Source: Pyrus communis (Eukaryota > Streptophyta > Magnoliopsida > Rosales > Rosaceae). Taken from it: a stretch of 64,000 nt of DNA. The DNA lies in assembly GCF_963583255.1 (NCBI RefSeq), contig NC_084807.1, positions 4,692,872 through 4,756,871 of the forward strand. The letters run 5' to 3'. How positions within the stretch are numbered: position 1 is the first letter of the stretch; each line of letters begins with the position of its first letter. The notes below the pieces were generated by a model. The model searched no databases and was not told the DNA's origin. It saw nothing but the letters and a program-made list of their open reading frames with translations. Below, piece by piece: positions 46,871 to 56,034 of this stretch. The position numbers and the translations under genes are program-made.

Positions 46871-48296
46871 ATGTGATCGTGTCATAGGGTACAATACTAT
46901 GTTTGGTGCTCAATAATGTCAGCACAAATGAAGGCCTTTTTGTGCCTTCGTTCTGACAAGTTGCCAGATTACTTTCCCATCCATGTTAACAAAATTTTTA
47001 TTACTGTGCCCAATAGGTTAAATATTAAAAAAAAAACATAAAATTCAAATATTACAAAATAAAATCAAATAGTAATACCATTGGTAAGAAATATTCAGCT
47101 TGGTTTTACATGCACGTCCAAGATACCAATAAAACTATGGGTCGGGCTAAAACAAACAGGAATTCAAAGAATATCTCAAAATAGGCCATTTCCTACAACG
47201 TTTAACAAACAGGAATTCAAAGAACTTAGGAGATTAGTAGTTGGTCTGGAGTTTAATTGATAGAACACATAAGTGTAATGGAAAAAAATGCACACCTTGC
47301 CATGGGCATGTCAATTAACTGTTGGGCATGACAATTAACTGTAAGACATTATCAAACCTTAAATCTGAAAGCGCAAAGTTTTTTATAATACCCAGGCCTG
47401 CAAATTAATCCCAAACCATGTAAGCACACAACAAGAAAAACCCAAACTATAGAAAGCTACAAAAAGGTCTACACATATGGACATGCACTTGGGAATTTAA
47501 AAAAAAAAAAGAAAAAAATAGAGATCTGGTACAACTATCAAGCCCCAAACCATTACTGTGGATGCTTACAAATTTAAGATGCTGGCGCTGTTCAATAATT
47601 AAAACTCAAAATTTAATGTTTCGCATGTTCCAGATTTAGTGTAGTATCATAAAGGTTGTGCAATATCTTTAATTTGGCAACTCAACATAACAAAATCAAA
47701 TATAATTGAGGAAATAAAGATACATAGATGTACTTACATTGAGAGAGGGGAGCAATTAGAGACATGCACTTTACACATTCAAATCTCGTCTTCTTAGAAT
47801 TAAGATGCATGCATTGTACCCAAAGAATCAACGACCTCAAAAAAAAAAAAAAAAAAAAAAAAAACCTACATGTTAAAAAATACAATAAAAGAAATTTGAA
47901 ATCGGAATTGCAAAATTCATAAACACTTAACCCATCTTCCTTTCAAAATTACTACATATTTCTCTCAGACCCTATTTCCTATAACACCACAAACACGCCA
48001 AATAAGTAAAGAGTATGGAGGATGGGGTTGAATGAGATAAAGGGAGAGGGACATAGAGAGAGAAAGGAGAGGCGAAGAGAATGTGAGGTGTTAAGATTGA
48101 CACAGATAAATTAAAGAACAACTGTAGGATTGGAAAAGTAAATATGTAAAGGACACGAAAATCTACTTTTTATATAAATATATTAAATTAAAGGGCACGG
48201 AAGCATTTATCTTGTCTTTGCAAATTAAGAATAAATTTCCGAAAGGCCCCATGCAAGCTGGACGGACATTAAAGGCACAAAAGTCATGGTTTCCGT
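46871..48296. other. noncoding interior of the CACTA element
   Basis: No coding frame is recognised. Poly-A tracts lie at 47500-47520 and 47840-47864. Confidence 0.4.
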
Positions 48297-49358
48297 TGTG
48301 ACGACCCGTCCCAAATTATTATATATATTTTCTCCCCAAGTGTGTAAAATGACGATAATGCTCTCATGGTGTAGTGACGTGGGTGTACATATTCAGGATT
48401 AAATTAATTTTCTCGCTGACGTAATTAAATCGTACTCGACGTTAGGAGCGCATTGACGCGAGTTAGGGTTGAATAGGCTCCTTTATGACGATTTATGAGC
48501 GAGATCGGGTAGAATTTAATTTTTGGGTTGTCTATCACCTAGTCACCAATCAAATTAGTTCCTATTATCCTTAGCCCAATCAGATTTTAGGTTGGTTTAT
48601 TTCCTTTGCGCCATTTGAAGGTTCCGACTTGTAGGTGACCCGTGATTATTCGCATAACCTTTACGTGATCATATCACTTGAGCGTACTTATTTACACCCA
48701 GTCCTGTGATACAGACCACACTAGGTGGTTTCGACTCGTGTGTAGGCATACTTGATGAGCTATAGGTTCAGCCATATAGATCACATTAGGTGACTCTAGC
48801 TGACATATTATTTTACATTGATTCGTATCACTTGGCATACACATATTATTGTTGAACATCTTGACATGGCATACCTCTATTTTCACTGCTTTTAAGCATT
48901 GTTTTTATATACGTACATGTTATTTTCTTTTGGGAAATTATACGGGTTTTAATGTGAGGGGTTAGTCATAAAGACAACTGTGTTTTCAAAAGCTTTGTTT
49001 TTGCTCACTCACGATTTTAGTTTTGCGCTCCTCCAGGTTCTAGCTAGTTGAGTTTCCCTGTGGCTCACGAGGACTTCTCGTGGTTTTGATAGGCATCCAA
49101 ATAAATGTAGGAATTTCTTTCATGTTCTGTATAATCAATACTTAGTTTACTGGGCTGCACCTAGGTTGCCTATGCTCTGAATATTTGTATCTCTACTTTA
49201 AACACTTCCACACACTTACATATTATCCCTAATGTAAATTAGTTAGTTTGGTTTTTATTCACTCTAAATTTCATATTTTATCACATCCGGACTACGCACA
49301 TGGTTATGTCACTCTCACGTGATGGCCAGCATGTCTCGATTTCGGTCGGGGTGTGTCA
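48297..49358 (+). mobile_element. solo LTR-like insertion (1.06 kb)
   Basis: Perfect 5-bp duplication tccgt (48292-48296, 49359-49363). Ends TGTGACGACCCGTCCC and GGTCGGGGTGTGTCA, i.e. TG...CA. Same family as 19932-22176 in the opposite orientation, but about half as long, so one of the two has a large internal difference. No coding capacity. Confidence 0.75.
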
Positions 49359-49523
49359 TCCGTGCCTACTAATGTGCTTGTGTCCAATTTTTTTATATTG
49401 GGCACAATACACGGTGCTCATCATTGAATGAGCACTGTTCTACCCTAGATAGGCACAAACTTCTCATTAGTGTCCTTAATTTTGTATGTAAAGCCCATTT
49501 TTCTTGCAATGTTTACTGTAACA

Positions 49524-49724
49524 ATGGCGTCAGAATCAAATTACAACATTCCAGGGGAAATTCCTGACACTGCGTCATTGTATATATTTGACAATGGACC
49601 TAAGAGAAGAAGCAGTGAAAAAGCAAAGAGTGGTAAATCAGAAAATAACAAGGAAGCGAGCTCCTTGTTAGCCAAGGAAAAGAAGAGCAGCTCTAATAAA
49701 CAACGACCCACAACTACGAAATGA
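49524..49724 (+). CDS. unknown 66-residue basic Ser/Lys-rich protein, copy B
   Basis: Paralogue of 4504-4704, same length, starting MASESNYNIPGEIPDTASLY and ending RPTTTK. Conserved parts are the N-terminal 35 residues (NYNIPGEIP, FDNGPKRRSSEKAK); the tail is more variable (SSLLAKEKK against SSSSANEKK). The ATG is 13 bp from the end of the CACTA element, so the original promoter and most of the leader are displaced. Transcription would need a new promoter, perhaps from the transposon end. Function unknown; it may now be a silent copy. Confidence 0.4.
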   Translation: MASESNYNIPGEIPDTASLYIFDNGPKRRSSEKAKSGKSENNKEASSLLAKEKKSSSNKQRPTTTK

Positions 49725-50023
49725 ACGTATGAATCTTTTAGCAAGGAAGAAAATGACATCAAAACCCTTGAGTTTATTTTTAGATACAATAAAATTGTAC
49801 GACCTGTTTTAGATCTTGATGCATTGACATGTTGAAGTATTATAAACTTCGACAGATTTTTTTTTTGATTTTTTTTATTTGCAAATTCTCTTTGCCAAGT
49901 CTTTCAACTAGTAAATGTTTAGTTTGAAGTTTTAAGAATGTTTGGTTTAATTTAATAAACAGTTTGCATTTCTAGTGTAATCAGTTCATTTTTATGTTCA
50001 AAAGGGTCATTACATAGAGTAGA

Positions 50024-50026
<3 letters not shown>

Positions 50027-50096
<70 letters not shown>
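50027..50096. repeat. (CT)35 microsatellite
   Basis: Perfect CT run, the counterpart of the (CT)17 tract at 5007-5040. Confidence 0.95.
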
Positions 50097-50100
<4 letters not shown>

Positions 50101-51050
50101 TAGGTCTGGATTAGTTCAAATGTTGCAACATCTACTGTAATCGGTCTGCTAGTTCATACAAATCCAAAGAAGTTATCACCGACGATCTACAACCAAACCA
50201 ATGCAAATTCTTCAGGTTTTTGTTTTCTGTTTTTTTATAGTAAACCGGACGAACCATGCCCACCCATATAACTCACTGACAGGCTCATGACTTTGCATGA
50301 TAACTTACACTGATGTTCACTAGGTGAACGGACCAAACCGTCATTCTCTAAAGAAAAACGAAAACTAATATGCATATGCATCCTTCGAATGTACTTGCTT
50401 TTATCATAAGTGACACACGGGGTCCTTGTTGCTGCTGTTAATATTCCTTCCTTGCTGCTGCTGTTCTCTTCATTCTCATTTCCCTTCTTTGACTCCACTC
50501 TTCTTCCAATTTTACCCCAAACTTCTGGGGAAACAAATCCTAAAACTCTGCCATTTATTGTTTTAGTCAGTTAAATGGTCGAAGGTTTTTTATAACTTAA
50601 GCGGTTAAGAGCATTTTTCTGCATTTGAACTGTGTATCAAAAAGGAAAGATATAGGTTTGCTTAGTGTTGTACAAATGCAATTTGTTCTGCTAAAGAAAG
50701 ATGAACGCAAATTTGTGCCGGAGAGCAATTATTTATGCAGTTACTTCTAGTGCAGAATAAATAATTCACAATTTCTGATATCTTTATTGGCTTTGAACTA
50801 TTCTAATTTGAAATGACTTATGGAATTAATAGACATGAATTATGGAACACGCAGAATTTCCATTTCATGACAAAACCCATTTCTGAAAGCGAAGACACTG
50901 CGAACAAAAAAAGAGAAAACAATGGAAACGAAGAGCTTGGAGGCGCACCGTTTTGGGATCGATTAGATCAAATTTCAAAGAATCCCACGATTCCATAGAT
51001 TATTAACCGTGTATTTTTTTTGTTTAATTTTTTTTAATTGTTTAATTCAC

Positions 51051-51135
51051 GAGGAGCTGGATGAGAAGAAACTCTCGTGTCCGGTTCTGTAGTAGAGATG
51101 GATGGAATTGCTAAACAACCATCAACTATAACCCC
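51051..51135 (+). pseudogene. group II intron domain V-VI remnant
   Basis: 'gagctggatgagaagaaac', 'tctcgtgtccggttc' folds as the short domain V hairpin, and the end 'catcaactataacccc' looks like domain VI with its branch A. The host gene was not identified with certainty. It shows organellar origin. Confidence 0.6.
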
Positions 51136-51372
51136 AATTCGGGATGGATTGGTGTGGTTCCTCTACGCCTAGGACACCAGAATAACGAACCATGAACGAA
51201 GAAAGGCATGAGAGAAAAGCATATTGGCTAGTGATTGTGAGGCCCAAATTCTTGACTGGAGGGGACACCAAAGGCCTCTGCCCTTCCATCCCTTGGATAT
51301 ATAAAGGGGAGGGCAGAGCTTTTGGTTTGTCATGTTGTCAAAGAGTTGAACAATGGTTTTTCGTGTTGTCAA

Positions 51373-51417
51373 AGGTCTTCTAAACCTTTGGTATAGGTTC
51401 AAATCCTATTGGACGCA
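51373..51417 (+). pseudogene. trnR-UCU: 3' part of plastid trnR-UCU
   Basis: From 'aggtcttctaaacc' (anticodon arm, TCT) through 'ggttcaaatcc' (T arm) to 'ggacgca' (acceptor 3' side) this matches plastid trnR-UCU. The 5' acceptor strand and D arm are replaced by unrelated sequence ('tcgtgttgtcaa'), so no tRNA can fold. Sequence after it (tttatttccatatgtatac) fits the plastid spacer towards atpA. Confidence 0.75.
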
Positions 51418-51934
51418 ATTTATTTCCATATGTATACATATTTTTTGTAGATTTCTATGTCAAGAAAGATATTTTGAATGACTTGAATAAGAGACGCTCT
51501 TATTACATATTACGTAAATTACATATTAATTATTTATTATTTATATAATAAATAATTAATATGTAAATTTTGAAACTGTAAATTTTTAAAAATTTGAATA
51601 TTTAATAAATAATAAAATAAATATATAAAAATAAATATAATATATATATAAATAAATATATATATAATTAATATATAATTATATAAAATATAAAATAAAT
51701 ATAAAATAATAAATATCTATATATATTAAATATATAATAAATATATTTTATATTCTAATATATTCTAAAGATTTTAGTTTATATAAAGATATTTTAGTTT
51801 ATATAAAGATATTATAAATTAAAAAGTTATTATATTATTAATTAATAAGTTATTTAATTAATAAGTTATTTAATAAATTCAAAAATTTAATTTTAAATTT
51901 TAAAAAATGGAATTCTTTTATAAGAAAATTTTTT

Positions 51935-52083
51935 GATATTACTGAGGAACGTCTTTATCAGAATATTTTTGCTTCTCAATTGGCAATAATTTTTCTGTGG
52001 GCTTCCGGAAATCTGTTTCATGTAGCTTGGCAAGGAAATTTTGAGGCATGGGTACAGGATCCTTTACATGTAAGACCTATTGC
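51935..52083 (+). pseudogene. psaB: psaB fragment (photosystem I P700 apoprotein A2)
   Basis: One frame reads [20 protein letters not shown] and then [30 protein letters not shown], a segment near the N-terminus of PsaB. Compared with my memory of the plastid protein only a three-residue gap (after IFAS) and about one substitution are seen, so the transfer looks fairly recent. Start codon, membrane core and cofactor-binding regions are absent. The right edge abuts the truncated rps14 exactly. Confidence 0.85.
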
Positions 52084-52325
52084 ATACGGAAGGTCTCGTA
52101 GACGGCGCGTGCTTGGCCGGAGAAGATGCAGCGGTTCCTGACGCGCGTGAAGGAGCTGTTCCGGGGCAGCTTGGAGAGCTTGAAGCGGTTCTCCTCGCGC
52201 AGATCGCTGGGAAGGCTTGGGTCCTTGCAGAGGGCCTTGTACAGGTTCCGTCTCAGCTCGTATTTCGCCGCCAGCAAGCGGCGGTGGTGGTCTCGTATGT
52301 TGGCATTTTCCTCAGACACTGACAT
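52083..52325 (-). pseudogene. rps14: truncated nuclear copy of mitochondrial ribosomal protein S14
   Basis: Open frame 52077-52355; the native part starts at [20 protein letters not shown] (52325) and runs through [20 protein letters not shown] and [20 protein letters not shown] to VYETFRM. This is uS14m of the mitochondrial small subunit. The last 20 or so residues of the family (the 'RIVFRGLA' end) are missing: at 52083 the frame runs into psaB sequence and stops after one residue. Codons are strikingly GC-rich at third positions, unlike mitochondrial rps14, so the gene had adapted to the nucleus before truncation. No clear mitochondrial targeting presequence is attached (only [10 protein letters not shown] upstream). 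Probably non-functional. Confidence 0.82.
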
Positions 52326-52355
52326 CACTTTTTTGGGTCGAATACTTACCCGCAC

Positions 52356-52593
52356 CCTCTCTGATTTTGGTCGATGTCGGGTCCTAGGGTTTTAAGCTTT
52401 GGAGACCCTTCTTACCGGGTCGGATTTTGACGACTGGCTTTTTCTGAAACGAATAGTAGCAGCCCGGGTAAAAATATTGGAGAAATGCTAGCAGCACTCG
52501 CCTAAAAGGCGAGTCCGCAAGACTCTCCCTCCAGCACCTCCACGTGTATTTCCACTTCATCGGTTAAGCTTTATATTTGTTCCATAATTTTTT
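52356..52593. other. upstream flank of rps14 copy
   Basis: Contains 'cttacccgcaccctctctga', whose complement has a GTAAG donor-like site; this could be the leader or first-intron edge of the rps14 donor gene. A 7-bp inverted repeat actcgcc/ggcgagt lies at 52497-52515. Confidence 0.35.
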
Positions 52594-52935
52594 TTGGTTA
52601 AAGGACAAAAAACTACCTTAACTATTGGTGTTACGATACTTTCATACCTCATCTTTTAAAATTGACAATGTCATACCTCATCTTACGAATTTGTGCCAAT
52701 GTTATACCTTCCGTTAACTTGGCGTGAATTTCTCAGTTAAATGTTGACGTGGCTTGATTCAGGATCCACTTTCTATTAAAAGAATTAATAAAATACTGTT
52801 AAAAACTTAAAAAAAATCATTTAATATTTTTTAAATATTAAAATAATAAAAAAAGTAAAAAAATAAAAAAATAAAAACAAAAAACAAAACAAAACAACCC
52901 TTTCTCATCCCTTCCCACCCTCCCCACAACCCACG

Positions 52936-52952
52936 CCCCCCCCCCCCCCCCC
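52936..52952. repeat. C17 homopolymer
   Basis: Unbroken C run followed by 'gcgggcgccgcgg'. Length may be unreliable in an assembly. Confidence 0.9.
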
Positions 52953-53137
52953 GCGGGCGCCGCGGAGTCCTTCTTTCTTCTCCCCAACCCGAGCCCCTAC
53001 CTGCAACCTAGAAAAAAAAAAAAAAATTCCCAGTTCGTCTTCCCTCGCATCCACCCTTTGCACCCACCCTTACACCCACCCCCTCGAGGAATCGGCGAAC
53101 GGGATCTGGGTTTATTTTATTTTTTTTATTTTTTATT

Positions 53138-53395
53138 TTTCTTCTTCTTCTTCTTCTTCTTCTTCTTCTTTCTGGGTTGGCAGGGGGTTGGATTTGTTTT
53201 GGGGGGGACGAACTGGGTTTGGTTTTTTTTTTTGGGGGGGGGGGGGAGGGATGAACTGGGTTGGGGTATTTTTATTTTTTTTATTTCTTCTTCTTCTTCT
53301 TCTTCTTCTTCTCCTCCTCCTCCTTCCTTCCTTCCTTCCTTCTTCTTCTTCCTCCTTCTCCTTATTCTTCTTTTTCTTTTTCTTTTTCTTCTTCA
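53138..53395. repeat. CTT/CCTT microsatellite cluster
   Basis: Runs of ctt (53138-53171, 53286-53312), cctt (53324-53341) and tttttc around a G13 homopolymer. Purine/pyrimidine asymmetry is complete over long stretches. Confidence 0.85.
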
Positions 53396-53787
53396 GGGGG
53401 TTAGGGGTTGATGGGTTTTCAAAATTTTTTTTTTTGGTTGAATCACGCAGGGAAGAAGAAGATGGGGAGAGAGAGAGAGAGAAGGGGAGGAGGGGGTGGA
53501 TGAGACAAAAGGTTTTTGATTTTTTTGATTTTTTTTGTTTTAACTTTTCCTTATTATTTTAATATTTAAAAATATTAAATGATTTTTTTAATATTTTTTA
53601 AATTTTTTAATAGAAAGTGGGGTCAAAATCAAGCCACGTTAGCATTTAACTGACAAATTAACGGTAGGCTAACGAAAGGTATAACATTTGCATAAATTCG
53701 AAAGATGAGGTATGACATTGTCAATTTTAAAAGATGAGGTATGAAAGTGTCATGACACCAATAGTTGAGGTAGTTTTTTATACTTTA

Positions 53788-54907
53788 CCCCTTTTTTCTT
53801 CTTCTTAAAAACGAGGTAAATGATTTACCTTAACAGGTAAGAAATGGGCTAAGTTTCACAATAAGTTAATAATAATATGATTATTAGTTTTTAGTGAAAA
53901 TCGAATATAAAACCTCTCACTTCCAACTGAAGAGAAATAACACTAGACCGTATACTAAATTACATATTGATTTCACAATTAAATAACAACTAAAAATAAT
54001 ATCCCTCTCTCTCTTACTCATAGACCACGAAACTGGTATTTGTGGATCATAGGAAAACTGGATTAAACTAAAAAGCAGCTTACGTTTTTAGACCAGGATC
54101 TAATTGCCTAAAAAATAACGTACAATTTAAAATGAATAGACGTTTCCCACTCGTAATTGCACCACTTTTATTAGAAAAGTTCCACGCATGTCTTGCTGTG
54201 CAAAACTCCAAGCTTTCCATCAGCAATGCCAGTCAATTCTGCATGCACGTAATAGAGTATGAGTTATGCCTTGTATACTCCGTTGAATTAGACTAATGAG
54301 AATATGAGATTGTTGAGGTGGTAACCCACAACACCTAGTTTAGGATTTGTTGAACTAAATCTTCTCTAAGTTCAAAGTGGAGTTGTGCTTCACGTGTGGT
54401 TGGGAGAAATTAGAAAAACTCTAGTATCCCACAAGCCTTTAGCTTCACACCGAAAGTGCTTTGGATGATATTATGTATTTGGACATAAGATGTAAAGAGT
54501 GTGGAATATAAGTAGGAAATGTGGGTGTATATAGAAAATGTAAAGTGTGTGGGGTGTGAGTGTATTATGAAGAAATATGTGGAGTGTATTAATATAATTT
54601 ATAACTAAAAAATCAAATGTGGGGTGTATTAAGTATGTGAGCTGTATTCAACAATATGTGTAGTGTTAATATAACAACCATCAAATAATGTGTTACCAAT
54701 AGAAAATAAGCACATTAATAACACTTAAGTATCAATCCAATCCTCAACAACCATATCATTTGGTTTAAAATTTTGATTTCCATAACATTACCCTATTTTT
54801 TAGCAAAAACTTTTTACAAAAACAAAATATAATTATTACCTAACAGTAGGAAAATAAAACTTAAATAATACTTTGATGAATCTTTTACCATCTTGATGAC
54901 CACCGAT
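53788..54907. other. gene-free stretch downstream of the receptor kinase
   Basis: No gene. 54480-54660 has repeated 'gtgtggggtgt'- and 'gtgtattaa'-like words. The kinase 3' UTR should lie just left of 54908. Confidence 0.4.
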
Positions 54908-56034
54908 TCACCTAGCTGACAAACTCCACGTTATCTCACCGTTAGAAGATTTTGGGTTCAAACTACCTTGAATATCGACTCCCGGCATTTCTTGTTGATT
55001 AAGAAAAGGTTTGGGGGGCAATTTTAGGTTTTCAACATCTCCTCCAAGCATTTGTATGACTTTGTCCATAGAAGGACGATCACTTGGTTTCATTTGAATA
55101 CACCAGAAAGCAGTCATAACCATCTTTTTTATCATTATCTTTTCCTCCTCTGTAACATTGCCCATCTCCAAGAGATCATTTCCCCCACTATATTGATCGT
55201 AAGCCCATAACGGGAAGTAATCTTGGCTTGAATGCTCTGCGGTTGTACTAAAATTCTTCCTTCTACTTGCCATTTCCATCAACAACATTCCAAAACTATA
55301 GACATCAGCTTTGTATGAGACCCCTCCAATATTTTTGTAGAACAACTCTGGAGCAATATATCCGATCGTCCCTCTTGCTGCCGTCAAAGTAACAATGCTA
55401 TTGTCTACGGGATATAATTTTGCAAGTCCAAAATCGGAGATCTTCGGGTTAAAGTTCTTGTCAAGAAGAATGTTATGAGGCTTGATATCAAAATGTAGAA
55501 TTTGCATGTCACAACCTTGATGTAGATATTCGATCCCTCGAGCAACTCCAAAAGCAATCTCATACATCTTCTTACAACTTAAGGGGATACTTCCTTCTTT
55601 GGAATAAATGTATTTATCAAGAGAGCTATTAGGCATGAAGTCGTATACTAGAGCACGCTTTGATCCTTCAACACAATAACCGACAAGTTGCACCACATTA
55701 ACATGGTGAATCCTTCCAATAGTAGCTACCTCACTAGTGAAGTCCTGCCCATTGTTTTTAGGCTTGCCTAAAAGTTTAATTGCCACAAAACGACCGCTGC
55801 GTAACTTTCCTTTAAATACAGAACCATAACCGCCTTGGCCCAGCTTGTCCTTAAATTTATTAGTCATTCTCTTAACGTCCGAGTAAGAGTACCTTATTGG
55901 CATGAAGTTGTTTTCGGTTTGCAGAAAATCTTCGATGATGCTAAACCCCGACAAATGTCTTCTTCGCCATCTATAGATCAGAAATGCAATCACAAATGGA
56001 ACCCCTAAAAGTAGTCTTCCTCCTAAAAATAAAC
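54908..56034 (-). CDS. receptor kinase last exon: transmembrane and kinase
   Basis: The exon begins after a CTCCTGTGCAG acceptor and continues the frame as [20 protein letters not shown], which with the previous exon's APLICLG forms the membrane span, then basic RWRRRHL. Kinase landmarks (numbered from the Met at 55993): glycine loop [12 protein letters not shown] about 51-62, catalytic lysine in VAIKLL about 70-75, catalytic loop [12 protein letters not shown] about 168-179, DFGLAKLY about 186-193, APE about 214-216, and DRPSM near 305. The catalytic loop has HFD in place of HRD, so it is a non-RD kinase, common among immune receptor kinases. All other key residues are present, so activity is likely. 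A short C-terminal tail ends SLSAR. The upstream Met at 55993 is internal, not a start. Confidence 0.93.

Larger units (their letters stand above)
46593..49511. mobile_element. non-autonomous CACTA-like element
   Basis: Left end GACTACAAAAAATATGGG and inverted right end CATTGCAAGAAAAATGGG are imperfect terminal repeats of the CACTA type. Flanks ttt (46590-46592) and ttt (49512-49514) are compatible with a 3-bp target duplication. The paralogous site in segment A (gtggaaatttttgctagaac, about 4480-4500) is empty, which confirms an insertion. No transposase was found. It contains a small MITE and a solo LTR. Confidence 0.72.
49512..50820. repeat. duplicated segment B, right part
   Basis: Matches segment A from about 4493 to 5478 and then 9033-9265, bridging the Helitron site without interruption near 50572-50585. 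It ends where organelle-like sequence starts. Confidence 0.85.
50821..52083. mobile_element. organelle-derived DNA mosaic (mainly plastid)
   Basis: Pieces of organellar DNA lie side by side: a group II intron 3' end (51051-51135), a trnR-UCU 3' part with its downstream spacer (51373 to about 51540), a very AT-rich stretch (51500-51900), and a psaB fragment (51935-52083). In the plastid genome trnR-UCU and psaB are not adjacent, so the fragments were joined or rearranged on or before nuclear entry. The start of the block is approximate. An ORF at 50867-50998 (MTKPISESEDTANKKRENNG) may belong to it but is not identified. Mitochondrial DNA that already contained plastid pieces is an alternative donor. 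Confidence 0.75.
52594..53787. mobile_element. MULE-like element with simple-sequence core
   Basis: Long inverted repeats of about 200 bp: left 'aaaaaactaccttaactatt' and 'gacaatgtcatacctcatct' mirror right 'aatagttgaggtagtttttt' and 'agatgaggtatgacattgtc'. The core has a 17-bp C run (52936-52952), a 13-bp G run (53234-53246) and several CTT/CCTT tracts. Target duplications are unclear because the flanks are T-rich. No coding region: the 117- and 124-codon frames are translations of simple repeats. Confidence 0.65.

Noticed and set aside
51192..51383. 63-codon frame reading MNEERHERKAYWLVIVRPKF
   Set aside because: Part of the organelle-derived block and probably a conserved organellar noncoding or intron stretch; I could not tie it to a named gene, so no CDS is claimed.
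51373..51417. Functional tRNA-Arg gene
   Set aside because: The 5' half is missing, so the cloverleaf cannot form.
53058..53562. 117- and 124-codon frames rich in F, L, S and G
   Set aside because: They translate CTT, T and G runs inside the MULE-like element; there is no protein-like composition or domain.
55993..55993. Start codon of an independent kinase gene at 55993
   Set aside because: The open frame continues upstream to a good splice acceptor at 56035-56036, and the mini-exons and exon 1 match it in phase.
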